A DNA stretch of 64,000 bases from Agromyces sp. Soil535 (lineage in GTDB: Bacteria > Actinomycetota > Actinomycetes > Actinomycetales > Microbacteriaceae), in assembly GCF_001428255.1 (NCBI RefSeq), contig NZ_LMRW01000008.1, positions 27,692 to 91,691 on the forward strand, in the 5' to 3' direction. Shown here piece after piece: positions 1 through 8,819 of the stretch. The number at the start of each line of letters is the position of its first letter. Position 1 is the first letter of the stretch. The notes under the pieces are model-generated. The model was not told where the DNA came from, ran no database searches, and saw nothing but the letters and a program-made list of their open reading frames with translations. The position numbers and the translations under genes are program-made.

Positions 1-53
1 AGGATCTCCTCGCCGCCCGGAACCTCGCTGTCACGGGCGATCTCGATGGTCAT
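1..53 (-). CDS. N-terminus of an unidentified protein, cut by the window edge
   Basis: An ATG at position 53 on the minus strand opens a frame reading MTIEIARDSEVPGGEEI before the window ends. A purine-rich GGAAGGGAG lies about 10 bases upstream of this ATG, which supports a real start. The gene would be divergent from xdhA, with about 130 bases between them. Seventeen residues are too few to assign a family. Small actinobacterial GNAT acetyltransferases can start in a similar way, but that is only a guess. Confidence 0.45.
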   Translation of the reverse strand, partial: MTIEIARDSEVPGGEEI

Positions 54-181
54 GCGGCTGCCGCTCCCTTCCGGGGTTGATGCTCCACACGCTCAGCTCA
101 TCTTCGCGCAGATGCGATCACGGCGTAACCGGAAACACGCGGAACGCGGCGGCGTAGACTCCGGAACCAAGGAGTTCGACC

Positions 182-1630
182 ATGGATCCCATCGGCGTGA
201 CGGTCAACGGGGTGACACACCCGTTGCGGGGCGTTGCTGTGCACACGTCGGCGCTGGACTGGCTGCGCGACCTCGGGCTCACGGGCTGCAAGGAGGGCTG
301 CGCCGAGGGCGAATGCGGCGCCTGCGCGGTGCTGCTCGCGGCACCTCGCGACGACGGCGGCACCGAGTGGACGACCGTCAACGCGTGCCTCGTGCCGGCC
401 GCCGCGCTCGACGGGCAGGAGGTCGTGACGGCGGAGGGGCTCGGGTCGCCCGAGCATCCGCACCCGGTGCAGGCCGGGCTCGCCGAGGCGGGCGGCTCGC
501 AGTGCGGCTACTGCACGCCGGGCTTCGCCTGCAGCATGGCGGGCGAGTTCTACCGCGCCGGGCGGACGGCCGGCGACGAAACGGCCGACGGACACCACGG
601 GCCGAACGGATTCGACCTGCATGCGCTGAGCGGCAATCTCTGCCGGTGCACCGGGTACCGTCCGATCCGGGATGCCGCGTACGCGCTCGGCGAGCCCGAC
701 GCGCACGACCCGTTGGCCGCACGCCGGGAGCGCCCCGCGCCGGGGCCGGCGGCGACCCGGCTGGGCGACGGCGACGAGCGCTTCGTGCGACCGGCATCGC
801 TCGACGAGGCCCTGACGCTGCTGCGCGACGAGCCCGAGGCGATGGTGGTCGCCGGCACCACGGACTGGGGCGTCGAGGTGAACCTCCGCGGACGGCGCGC
901 GGCCCTCACCATCGCGATCGAACGGCTTCCCGAGCTCCGCACGCTCGCCTTCAGCGACGACGCGAGCCTCGAGATCGGCGCGGCGCTCTCGCTCTCCGAG
1001 ATCGAACGCGGCCTCGACGGCCGCGTGCCGCTGCTCGCCGAGGTGTTCCCGCAGTTCGCGTCGCCCCTCATCCGCAACCGGGCCACGATCGGCGGCAACC
1101 TCGGCACCGCCTCGCCGATCGGCGACACCTCGCCGGCCCTCCTCGCGCTCGAAGCGCGCGTCGTGCTCGTCTCCGCCGACGGCGAGCGGGAGGTCGACCT
1201 CGCGGAGTACTTCACCGGCTACCGGCAGACGCTGCGCCGCGACGACGAGCTCATCCGCGCGGTGCGGATCCCGATGCCGCTCGCCGGGCTCGCCGCCTTC
1301 CACAAGATCGCGAAGCGGCGCTTCGACGACATCTCCAGCGTCGCCGTGGGCTTCGCGCTCGACCTCGACGACGGGGTCATCGCCTCGGCGCGCATCGGGC
1401 TCGGCGGCGTCGCGGCCACCCCCATCCGCGCCCGCGCCACCGAGGCCGCGCTCATGGGCCGCGAGTGGAACCGCGAGACCGCCCGCGAGGCGGCATCCGT
1501 GCTCGGCACAGAGGGCACGCCGATGTCCGACCACCGGGCGAGCGCGGAGTACCGCGCGCTCATGCTCGGAACGGCCCTCCTGAAGCTCTCTCGTTCGACC
1601 CCGTTCACGACGGAAGAGGTGCCGGCATGA
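182..1630 (+). CDS. xdhA: Xanthine dehydrogenase small subunit (2Fe-2S and FAD domains)
   Basis: Iron-sulfur/FAD subunit of a molybdenum hydroxylase that oxidises hypoxanthine and xanthine toward urate. The 482-residue product carries the plant-type 2Fe-2S cysteines at about 36, 40, 45 and 48 (CKEGC..GECGAC). The second helical 2Fe-2S cluster is at about 108, 111, 154 and 156 (QCGYCTPG, LCRCTGYRP). An FAD-binding domain follows, with the NRATIGGNLGTASPIGD signature near residue 300. Fusion of both domains in one chain is the XdhA arrangement. The start follows AAGGAG by about 7 bases. The stop overlaps the xdhB start in ATGA, so the two are translationally coupled and form one operon with xdhC. 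Electrons should pass from the Mo site in XdhB through the two clusters to FAD. Specificity for xanthine over other purines or aldehydes is inferred from the xdhABC order. Confidence 0.93.
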   Translation: MDPIGVTVNGVTHPLRGVAVHTSALDWLRDLGLTGCKEGCAEGECGACAVLLAAPRDDGGTEWTTVNACLVPAAALDGQEVVTAEGLGSPEHPHPVQAGLAEAGGSQCGYCTPGFACSMAGEFYRAGRTAGDETADGHHGPNGFDLHALSGNLCRCTGYRPIRDAAYALGEPDAHDPLAARRERPAPGPAATRLGDGDERFVRPASLDEALTLLRDEPEAMVVAGTTDWGVEVNLRGRRAALTIAIERLPELRTLAFSDDASLEIGAALSLSEIERGLDGRVPLLAEVFPQFASPLIRNRATIGGNLGTASPIGDTSPALLALEARVVLVSADGEREVDLAEYFTGYRQTLRRDDELIRAVRIPMPLAGLAAFHKIAKRRFDDISSVAVGFALDLDDGVIASARIGLGGVAATPIRARATEAALMGREWNRETAREAASVLGTEGTPMSDHRASAEYRALMLGTALLKLSRSTPFTTEEVPA

Positions 1631-4056
1631 GCGAGCTCGCCGCCCGCCCGACCGACCCGGTCGTCGGTCGGCGCACGCCCCACGAGAGCGCCGCGCTGCA
1701 CGCCACGGGCGCCGCGGTGTACACCGACGACCTGGCCGCCCTCACCGCCGGGGTGCTCACGGCGTGGCCCGTGCAGTCCGAGCAGGCGCACGCGCTCGTG
1801 ACGCTCGACGTGCGGCCCGCCCTCGACGTACCCGGTGTCGTGCGCGTGCTCACGGCCGACGACGTGCCCGGCGTCAACGACGCGGGCGTCAAGCACGACG
1901 AGCCGCTCTTCCCGAGCGAGGCGATGTTCCACGGGCATGCGCTCGCGTGGGTGCTCGCCGAGACGGCGGACGCCGCGCGACTCGGCGCGGCCGCGGTGCG
2001 GGTGGAATACGAGACGCTTCCGTCGATCATCACCGTGCCGGAGGCGATCGAGGCGGGCTCGTTCCAGGGCATCCCCCGCACGATCCGGCGGGGCGACCCC
2101 GAGTCCGTCCTGGCCACCGCGCCGCACGTCTTCGAGGGCGTCGTCGAGGTCGGCGGGCAGGAGCACTTCTACCTCGAGACGCACGCCTCCCTCGCGCGCA
2201 TCGACTCCGAGGGCCAGGTGTTCATCGAGTGCAGCACGCAGCATCCCTCGGAGACGCAGGAGATCGTCGCGCACGTGCTCGGCCTGCCGAACAACCGGGT
2301 CACCGTGCAGTGTCTTCGCATGGGCGGCGGATTCGGCGGAAAGGAGATGCAGCCGCACGGCTTCGCCGCGATCGCCGCACTCGGCGCCATGCTCACCGGC
2401 CGAGCGGTGCGGCTGCGGCTGAACCGCACGCAGGACCTCACGATGACCGGCAAGCGGCATCCGTTCCACATCGTGTGGAAGGCCGGATTCGACGACGACG
2501 GGCGCATCCTCGCCCTCGCGACGACGCTCACCTCCGACGGGGGCTGGAGCCTCGACCTCTCGGAGCCCGTGATGGGCCGGGCGCTCTGCCATGTCGACAA
2601 CGCGTACTGGATCCCCCACTTCGTGGCGCAGGGACGCATCGCGAAGACCCACAAGACCTCGCAGACGGCGTTCCGCGGCTTCGGCGGGCCGCAGGGGATG
2701 TTCGTCATCGAGAACGTGCTCGGTCTCGCGGCGCCCGCCCTCGGCATCGACGCCGCGACCCTTCGTGAGCGCAACCTCTACGTGCCCGGCCAGACCACTC
2801 CCTACGGCCAGCCCGTGCGCCACGCGGAACGGCTGCACACCATCTGGAACGAGCTCCGGCACACGAGCGAGTTCGACGCGCGCCGCGCCCGGATCGCCGC
2901 GTTCAACGCCGAGCATGACGACGTGAAACGCGCCCTCGCCATCACGCCCGTGAAATTCGGCATCTCGTTCACCCTCACCGCGTACAACCAGGCCGGCGCG
3001 CTCGTGCACGTGTACAAGGACGGCTCGGTGCTCGTGAACCACGGCGGCACCGAGATGGGCCAGGGGCTGCACACGAAGATGCTGCAGGTCGCGGCGACCG
3101 CGCTCGGGGTGCCGCTCGAGGCGGTGCGGCTCGCCCCGACGCGCACCGACAAGGTGCCGAACACCTCCGCGACGGCGGCCTCCTCGGGGGCCGACCTCAA
3201 CGGCGGCGCGGTCAAGCACGCGTGCGAGCAGATCCGCGACCGCATGGCCGCGGTGGCGGGGCGGATGCTCGGCATCGACCAGCGCGACGTGCGGTTCTCC
3301 GGCGGGCGGGTCGCCGGCCTCGGGGTAGTTCCACCGGGCTCCGTCGAAGTGTCCGGATCCTCGTTCACGTTCGCGGAGGTGGCCCAGGCCGCGTACCACC
3401 AGCGCGTGCAGCTCTGGGCGGCCGGCTTCTACCGCACCGAGGGACTGCACTGGGACGCCGAGACGATGCAGGGCGAGCCGTTCAAGTACTTCGCCTACGG
3501 CGCGGCGGCGACCGAGGTGGAGGTCGACGGGTTCACGGGCGTCTCACGGATGCTGCGGGTCGACATCCTGCACGATGTCGGCGACTCGCTGTCGCCCATC
3601 ATCGACCTCGGCCAGGTCGAAGGCGCATTCGTGCAGGGCGCGGGATGGCTCATGCTCGAGGAGCTGCGCTGGGACACCGGCGACGGGCCCGGCCGGGGCC
3701 GGCTGCTCACCCAGTCGGCGAGCACGTACAAGCTGCCGAGCTTCTCGGAGATGCCCGAGGTGTTCAACGTGCGGCTGCTCGAGCACGCCGCCGAGGACGG
3801 TGCGGTGTACGGGTCGAAGGCCGTCGGCGAGCCGCCGCTCATGCTCGCGTTCAGCGTGCGCGAGGCGATCCGCGAGGCGGTCGCCGCGTTCGGACCCGAC
3901 GGATGCAGCGTGGACCTCGGCTCTCCGGCGACCCCCGAGGCGACCTTCCGCGCGATCATGGCCGCCCGTGCGGCCGTCGGGGCCGCCGGCGAGCGCCCGG
4001 GCACGGATGCCGCGGCCACCACTGCCGGACCTCGCCTCGTGCCGTCGGACTCCTGA
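1627..4056 (+). CDS. xdhB: Xanthine dehydrogenase molybdopterin-binding subunit
   Basis: Large, molybdenum-cofactor subunit (809 residues) that forms the active site with XdhA. Visible family motifs are the glycine-rich cofactor loop MGGGFGGKE, the substrate-contacting arginine region AFRGFGGPQGM, and the catalytic glutamate in VGEPPLM near the C-terminus. The AFRGFGG arginine and the GEPPLM glutamate are the residues that distinguish xanthine dehydrogenases from many aldehyde oxidases. The ATG overlaps the xdhA stop by four bases. The N-terminus follows the usual R-x-T-x-x-E-S-A-x-x-H-x-x-G pattern, so the start is well supported. The last 30 or so residues are Ala/Thr-rich and probably disordered. 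The enzyme should be cytoplasmic. Genes for molybdopterin synthesis are not in the window. Confidence 0.93.
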   Translation: MSELAARPTDPVVGRRTPHESAALHATGAAVYTDDLAALTAGVLTAWPVQSEQAHALVTLDVRPALDVPGVVRVLTADDVPGVNDAGVKHDEPLFPSEAMFHGHALAWVLAETADAARLGAAAVRVEYETLPSIITVPEAIEAGSFQGIPRTIRRGDPESVLATAPHVFEGVVEVGGQEHFYLETHASLARIDSEGQVFIECSTQHPSETQEIVAHVLGLPNNRVTVQCLRMGGGFGGKEMQPHGFAAIAALGAMLTGRAVRLRLNRTQDLTMTGKRHPFHIVWKAGFDDDGRILALATTLTSDGGWSLDLSEPVMGRALCHVDNAYWIPHFVAQGRIAKTHKTSQTAFRGFGGPQGMFVIENVLGLAAPALGIDAATLRERNLYVPGQTTPYGQPVRHAERLHTIWNELRHTSEFDARRARIAAFNAEHDDVKRALAITPVKFGISFTLTAYNQAGALVHVYKDGSVLVNHGGTEMGQGLHTKMLQVAATALGVPLEAVRLAPTRTDKVPNTSATAASSGADLNGGAVKHACEQIRDRMAAVAGRMLGIDQRDVRFSGGRVAGLGVVPPGSVEVSGSSFTFAEVAQAAYHQRVQLWAAGFYRTEGLHWDAETMQGEPFKYFAYGAAATEVEVDGFTGVSRMLRVDILHDVGDSLSPIIDLGQVEGAFVQGAGWLMLEELRWDTGDGPGRGRLLTQSASTYKLPSFSEMPEVFNVRLLEHAAEDGAVYGSKAVGEPPLMLAFSVREAIREAVAAFGPDGCSVDLGSPATPEATFRAIMAARAAVGAAGERPGTDAAATTAGPRLVPSDS

Positions 4057-4073
4057 GACCCGGAGGCGTGGGC

Positions 4074-4943
4074 GTGGACTGGTTGGAGGCCGTGCAGCGG
4101 CTCCGCGCGGCACGGACGCCGGCGGTGATCGTGACGATGGCGATGGTGCGCGGTCACGCCCCGCGCAACGGCGGCGCGAAGATGGTCGTCTCGCCGGACG
4201 CGCTGTTCGGCACCGTCGGCGGCGGCAACCTTGAGGCGACGGCGATCCACCGGGCTCGCGAGCTGCTCGCCGATGGCATCGCGGAGCCCGAGCTGCTCAC
4301 GCTGACGCTCAGCGACAAGACCACCACTGAGTACGGGGTGCAGTGCTGCGGAGGAGAGGTCACCATGCTGCTGGAACCCGTGCGGGTGGTCCCGTCGGTC
4401 GCGATCTTCGGCCTCGGCCACGTCGGCCTGGAGCTCGCGCGCATCCTGGGCCGGCATCCGATCGAGCTCTGGCTCGTCGACTCCCGGGCCGAGATGCTCG
4501 CGCCTGAACGTCTCGGGGTGCCAGGGTCCTCCGGCGTGCTCGGCGACGCCGAGGCGACCGTGCGGGTGCGCCACCTGCCCGTGCCCGAGGCCGCACTCGC
4601 GGAGCTTCCGGAGGGCGCGCACGTGCTCGTCATGACCCACGACCACGTCGAGGACCTCGCGATCGTCGAGGCCGCGCTGCGCTCCCCCGGCCTCGGCTCG
4701 ATCGGCCTCATCGGCTCACGCTCGAAGTGGACGCGATTCCGGAAGCAGTTGCGCGAGGAGGCGGGTTTCGGCGAAGCCGACCTCACACGGGTGTCGACGC
4801 CGATCGGCATCGAGGGCATCCGGTCGAAGGAGCCCGCGGCGATCGCGGTGAGCGTCGCCGCGCGCGTGCTGCAGCTCGTGGAGGAGGCGGCTGCCGTCCA
4901 GCCTGCGACGGCGGCGACGGGCTCGGCATCGGGCTCCGCGTGA
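4074..4943 (+). CDS. xdhC: XdhC family molybdenum cofactor insertion/sulfuration chaperone
   Basis: XdhC proteins bind molybdenum cofactor, promote its sulfuration and hand it to XdhB. The 289-residue product shows the N-terminal XdhC segment (VIVTMAMVRGHAPRNGGAKM, GTVGGGNLE, CCGGEVTMLLEP). A C-terminal Rossmann domain starts at VAIFGLGHVGLELA and ends with GLIGSRSKWTRF. The gene begins with GTG at 4074, about 7 bases after GGAGG. A GTG six bases earlier is possible but sits too close to that ribosome site. It lies 17 bases after xdhB and is presumably co-transcribed. The C-terminal Ala/Thr-rich tail is variable. The downstream neighbour is convergent, with a 37-base gap. Confidence 0.88.
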   Translation: MDWLEAVQRLRAARTPAVIVTMAMVRGHAPRNGGAKMVVSPDALFGTVGGGNLEATAIHRARELLADGIAEPELLTLTLSDKTTTEYGVQCCGGEVTMLLEPVRVVPSVAIFGLGHVGLELARILGRHPIELWLVDSRAEMLAPERLGVPGSSGVLGDAEATVRVRHLPVPEAALAELPEGAHVLVMTHDHVEDLAIVEAALRSPGLGSIGLIGSRSKWTRFRKQLREEAGFGEADLTRVSTPIGIEGIRSKEPAAIAVSVAARVLQLVEEAAAVQPATAATGSASGSA

Positions 4944-4980
4944 CCTTCAGCCCCCACTCGGTTGCGCTTCGTCGGGCTCC

Positions 4981-5970
4981 TCACCACTCGGCCACGGGCC
5001 ACCCGTCGCCGTCCCACCGCAACGGGAGGAGCGCCTGCTGGAACGCGCCACGCAGGTTCGCGTCGTAGTAGTGCAGCGCCATCATCCCGTCGGCGATCGA
5101 CTGCCCGCCGGGCCCGATGCGCGACCCCTCGGACTCGAGCAGCACGGTGCCGCCGCCTTCGAGGAGCGGCACGCCGTCGCGGTCCACGAACGGACCGGTC
5201 GGAGCATTCGATCGGCCCACGGCGACGCGGTAGGTGCTGTCCGTGCCGCGGCAGCACGAGTCGAGCGAGACGAACAGGAACCACTCGCCGTCATGCTCGA
5301 CGAGGTACGGTGCTTCGATCGCGTTCGGCGGCACGCCGCGGTCGGCGAGGCGCAGCGGCTCGCCGTCGTCGGCGCGCAGCCCGCTCGGCCAGTCGAGCTC
5401 CACCATGCGGATGCCGCTCCAGAACGAGCCGAACGACATCCAGGGCGTGCCCTCGGCGTCGACGGCCACGCCGGGGTCGATGGCGTTGAAGTCGTCGCCG
5501 CTCGAGGACGTCACGACGGGACCGCGGTCGACCCAGGCGTACTCGGGGTCGTCGGGATCGACCGTCGTGTTCGTCGCCAGGGCGATCACCGACGAGTTCT
5601 TCCCGAACGTGGACGCGGAGTAGTAGAGGTACCAGATGCCGTCGTGCTCGACGAGCTCGGGCGCCCAGAGGTTGTCGACGCCCGGCACCGACTCGCGGAG
5701 CCACCCGGGCTTCTCCTGCCACACCTCGCCGTCGTAGCGCCACGTGACGCCGTCGTCGGATGAGCGCACCTGGATGTTCCCGTCGGCGACCGTGCCGTTG
5801 CCGGTGGAGTAGACGTACCATGTGTCGCCGTCACGGGCGAGCGCCGGGTCGTGGGCGGCGAGGTCGCCCGTCAGCTCGCGCGCGCCGCCGGGCGCGCACG
5901 CGGCGAGCAATGCGATGACGGATGCTGCGGCCAGCACGGAGACCCCGCGTGCGACGCGGCGCGACGGCAT
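4981..5970 (-). CDS. Secreted lipoprotein GH43 glycosidase (arabinan endo-1,5-alpha-L-arabinosidase-like)
   Basis: Five-bladed propeller GH43 enzyme expected to cut arabinan or arabinose side chains outside the cell. The N-terminus is Arg-rich, then hydrophobic, then has the lipobox LLAAC, so the mature protein is probably lipid-anchored. The three GH43 acidic residues are visible: Asp in AHDPALARDG, Asp in NAIDPGVAVD and Glu in AIEAPYLVEHDG. The motif NLWAPELVEHDGIWYLYYS is typical of the arabinanase branch. The length (329 residues) is normal. I start at ATG 5970 because it gives a standard signal peptide. An in-frame GTG at 6024 would overlap the end of the GH51 gene by 25 bases. It is probably the last gene of the operon that begins at the binding-protein gene at 11949. 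The preceding GH51 would finish the released oligosaccharides inside the cell. Confidence 0.85.
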   Translation of the reverse strand: MPSRRVARGVSVLAAASVIALLAACAPGGARELTGDLAAHDPALARDGDTWYVYSTGNGTVADGNIQVRSSDDGVTWRYDGEVWQEKPGWLRESVPGVDNLWAPELVEHDGIWYLYYSASTFGKNSSVIALATNTTVDPDDPEYAWVDRGPVVTSSSGDDFNAIDPGVAVDAEGTPWMSFGSFWSGIRMVELDWPSGLRADDGEPLRLADRGVPPNAIEAPYLVEHDGEWFLFVSLDSCCRGTDSTYRVAVGRSNAPTGPFVDRDGVPLLEGGGTVLLESEGSRIGPGGQSIADGMMALHYYDANLRGAFQQALLPLRWDGDGWPVAEW

Positions 5971-5999
5971 CGACGACCGCCGCGCCGCGCTGGACCCGG

Positions 6000-7511
6000 T
6001 CAGCCGAGCGACAGTGCGGTCCACGACACCGGCGGGAGCGTCACGGTGAGCTCGCCGTCCTCGATGCGCACCGAGTCGTTCGGCCGCGGCGCGACCCGCT
6101 CGGGGTCGGCCAGCGTGTTCCTCGCGGAGACGTCGTCGTCGGAGAGGGTGTGGGATTCGAGCAGCGCCGCATCACCGAGGGTCGACACGTCGACCGTGAG
6201 CGTCACAGCCTCGTCCTGGCTGCGGTTCACGAGGAACACCGCCGTGCGCCCCGACTCGGCGTCGTGCGTCGCCACCGCGTCGACGAGCGGCACCTCGCCG
6301 TACTCCGCCGTGGCATACGTGGGCGCGTCGAGCTTGAGCTCCAGCGCCTCGCCTTGCGCGAGCCGCGAGGTGATCGAGAACGGGAAGAACGTCGTCTGCC
6401 GCCAGGCGGGGCCGCCCGGCTCGGTCATGATCGGCGCGATCACGTTCACGAGCTGCGCGAGCGACGCGCTCGTGACGCGGTCCGCGTGCTTGAGGAGCGA
6501 GATCATGAGGTTGCCGAAGACGACCGCGTCGGCAACGGAGTACACGTCCTCGAGCAGTCGCGGGGCGACCGGCCAGTTGTCGATCCCCTCGATCCGGTCG
6601 ACGTCGTGGAAGCGCGTCAGGTACCAGACGTTCCACTCGTCGAACGAAATGTTCACGGTCTTCTCGCTGCCGAGCACCGCCTTCACATGGTCGGCCGTCG
6701 CGACGACGGTCTCGATGAAGCGGTCCATGTCGACGGCTGAGGCGAGGAAGCTGGCGAGGTCGCCGCCCTTCTCCTCGTAGTAGGCGTGGCACGAGATGTA
6801 GTCGACGTCCTCGTACGTGTGCGTGAGCACGACGCGCTCCCACTCGCCGAAGGTCGGCATGTGCGCGCTCGACGAGCCGCAGACGACGAGCTCGACCGAC
6901 GGGTCGAGCTGGCGCATCGCCTTCGCGGTCTGCGACGCGAGCTTGCCGTAGTCCTCGGCCGAGCGGTGACCGAGCTGCCATGGCCCGTCCATCTCGTTGC
7001 CGAGGCACCACATCTTCACCCCGAACGCGTCGGTGCGGCCGTTCGCGATGCGCCCCTCGGACAGCGCGGTGCCGCTGGGGATGTTCGCGTACTCCAGCAG
7101 GTCGAGCGCTTCGGGGATGCCGCGCGTGCCGAGGTTCACGGCGAGCATGAGCTCGCTGTCGACCTTGTCGAGCCACGACGAGAACTCGTGCAGGCCGACC
7201 TCGTTCGTCTCGGTCGAGTGCCAGGCGAGGTCGAGTCGGCGCGGGCGCTGGTCGCGCGGGCCCACGCTGTCCTCCCAGCGGAAGCCCGAGACGAAGTTGC
7301 CGCCCGGGTAGCGGATCGTCGAGACCCCGAGCTCCTTCACGAGCTCGACGACGTCGGCCCGGAAGCCCTCCGCGTCGGCCGTCGGGTGGCCGGGCTCGTG
7401 GATGCCGTCGTAGACGTGACGGCCGAGGTGCTCGACGAAGCCGCCGAAGACGCGCCGGTGGACGCGCCCGATCGTGAAGTGCGGGTCGATGGTCAGGCGT
7501 GCGGTGGGCAT
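6000..7511 (-). CDS. abfA: Alpha-L-arabinofuranosidase, GH51
   Basis: Cytoplasmic exo-enzyme that releases L-arabinose from arabino-oligosaccharides or arabinoxylan fragments. The 503-residue product is full-length for GH51 and has no signal peptide. The acid/base Glu is at about residue 173 (WCLGNEMDGPW) and the nucleophile Glu at about 292 (ISFDEWNVWY). The family hallmarks GGFVEHLGRHVYDGI and STIRYPGGNFVSGF are at the N-terminus. It starts 33 bases after the GH1 stop, preceded by a weak GAGAG. It therefore looks like the fifth gene of the operon of binding protein, two permeases, GH1, GH51 and GH43. With the secreted GH43 next to it, the unit is best read as an arabino-oligosaccharide pathway under LacI-1. 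Confidence 0.93.
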   Translation of the reverse strand: MPTARLTIDPHFTIGRVHRRVFGGFVEHLGRHVYDGIHEPGHPTADAEGFRADVVELVKELGVSTIRYPGGNFVSGFRWEDSVGPRDQRPRRLDLAWHSTETNEVGLHEFSSWLDKVDSELMLAVNLGTRGIPEALDLLEYANIPSGTALSEGRIANGRTDAFGVKMWCLGNEMDGPWQLGHRSAEDYGKLASQTAKAMRQLDPSVELVVCGSSSAHMPTFGEWERVVLTHTYEDVDYISCHAYYEEKGGDLASFLASAVDMDRFIETVVATADHVKAVLGSEKTVNISFDEWNVWYLTRFHDVDRIEGIDNWPVAPRLLEDVYSVADAVVFGNLMISLLKHADRVTSASLAQLVNVIAPIMTEPGGPAWRQTTFFPFSITSRLAQGEALELKLDAPTYATAEYGEVPLVDAVATHDAESGRTAVFLVNRSQDEAVTLTVDVSTLGDAALLESHTLSDDDVSARNTLADPERVAPRPNDSVRIEDGELTVTLPPVSWTALSLG

Positions 7512-7544
7512 GTGGTGCTCTCTGCTCGAGGATGAACGGATGTG

Positions 7545-8819
7545 CTAGGGAGTCTTCTGATTGCGGGGGTCGCCAGCGTGCATGCGGAAGCGATCGACGA
7601 TCGCCGTCGGGACGCGTTCGAGGGTTCCATCTCGCTCGGCGAGCTCCCAGAGCCCCACGGTGAGGCGGTGCGCCTCCCGAGGTGCGTCGGAATGGCGGTA
7701 GGTCCACTCGAACATGTCGAAGACGGGCCACCACGTGTAGCCGACGAGATCGAGTCCGTCATCGCGGAGCTCACGAACACGGGCTACGGATGCATCCAGC
7801 CACGCGATCCGTGCGGGCACCGAGGCGGTCACGCACGTTTCCGTCAGCATGACGGGCGCGCCGTATCGAACGGCCGCAGCGCGCAACAACTCCTCGAGCC
7901 CATCGACACCGTCGTCCCGGGTTGGTCGGGGATCACGGAACCCGCCGGCGTGACGGACACCCGCCTCGAACACCTCGGTCGAATGCCTCGGGTAGTAGTT
8001 CACGCCCATCACCGTCGGTTGGATCGGGTCGGCCCGGAACCACGCGAGGTCATCGTCGCCCCAGCCGTGCGCGAGCAGGAACGACGCGAGCTGATGCTGT
8101 CCGTCGACGCGTCCCGTCACGAGATCCTCGACGAGGAACACCTGCTCACGAAGGCGCGTCGAGAGATCCCGATGCTCCGGTGCATCCGTGTCCCCGACAT
8201 ACCGCATGCCGGCGTCGACGTGGACGAACACGGCCCCATCGCCGAGCACCTGCTGCATCGCCTGCTGTGCGAGGACGAAACCGCGCGCGAGCCGATGCAC
8301 CATGAGGCTGAGGCCATCCGGCCCGCTGAGGTAGGGCGGCCAGTACGCATACTCGCCCGAGAACAGGGCATGGATCATCGGTTCGTTGACCGGCGTGTAG
8401 TCCATCACGCCCAGCGCCGCATACCGCTCTGCGACTCGAGCCGAGTACTCGGCGACCCGGGCCGGATATTCCGGGTTCGCGAACTCGTGCTCGAGCCAGA
8501 GCGGCGTGCCGTAGTGCATGAGGTCGACGATCGGCCGCAGGCCCAGTTCGGCGAATCGATCCATGACCCGGTCGAGCCAGGACCACTCCCACACTCCTGG
8601 CGTCGGCTCGATGCGATACCAGGGAACGCCCCAGCGCAGCAGCTCCGCTCCGGCATCGACCGCAAGACCGAGGTCCGAGTGCCACCGGACGTCGTGCTCG
8701 GTGAGCACGTACTCATCGATCGCGCGCTCGCCGGCGCGTTCTTGGGGCACGAACGTGTCCTCGATTCCGAGCGCGAAGTGAAGCGTGCCGTCTCGATACC
8801 AATCCGGTCGGCTGCTCAC
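7545..8819 (-). CDS. Family 1 glycoside hydrolase (beta-glycosidase-like)
   Basis: TIM-barrel GH1-type beta-glycosidase, 424 residues, slightly short for the family (about 450). The acid/base motif appears as YTPVNEPMIHA. The nucleophile strand appears as VMLTETCVT, a TET variant of the usual TEN/TES context. Retaining hydrolysis of a beta-linked oligosaccharide is therefore likely. There is no signal peptide, so the enzyme should act after uptake. Translation starts with GTG at 8819, overlapping the permease stop in GTGA, which implies coupling. The neighbours (ABC importer upstream, GH51 and GH43 downstream) suggest it trims the imported glycoside. The exact sugar (glucoside, galactoside or arabinoside) cannot be read from the sequence. 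Confidence 0.8.
   Translation of the reverse strand: MSSRPDWYRDGTLHFALGIEDTFVPQERAGERAIDEYVLTEHDVRWHSDLGLAVDAGAELLRWGVPWYRIEPTPGVWEWSWLDRVMDRFAELGLRPIVDLMHYGTPLWLEHEFANPEYPARVAEYSARVAERYAALGVMDYTPVNEPMIHALFSGEYAYWPPYLSGPDGLSLMVHRLARGFVLAQQAMQQVLGDGAVFVHVDAGMRYVGDTDAPEHRDLSTRLREQVFLVEDLVTGRVDGQHQLASFLLAHGWGDDDLAWFRADPIQPTVMGVNYYPRHSTEVFEAGVRHAGGFRDPRPTRDDGVDGLEELLRAAAVRYGAPVMLTETCVTASVPARIAWLDASVARVRELRDDGLDLVGYTWWPVFDMFEWTYRHSDAPREAHRLTVGLWELAERDGTLERVPTAIVDRFRMHAGDPRNQKTP

Noticed and set aside
46..1626. Possible fusion of an upstream segment to xdhB in one 1336-codon frame
   Set aside because: The first 527 codons are an out-of-frame shadow of xdhA. xdhB begins at 1627 with family-typical residues.
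1219..3450. Very long open frame (743 codons) antisense to xdhB
   Set aside because: Arg/Glu/His-rich composition with no family motif. It exists because the high GC of third positions suppresses stops on the opposite strand.
5971..6024. Start of the GH43 lipoprotein at GTG 6024
   Set aside because: It overlaps the GH51 end and would place 18 extra residues before a complete signal peptide at 5970. It remains possible, so it is noted in the gene entry.
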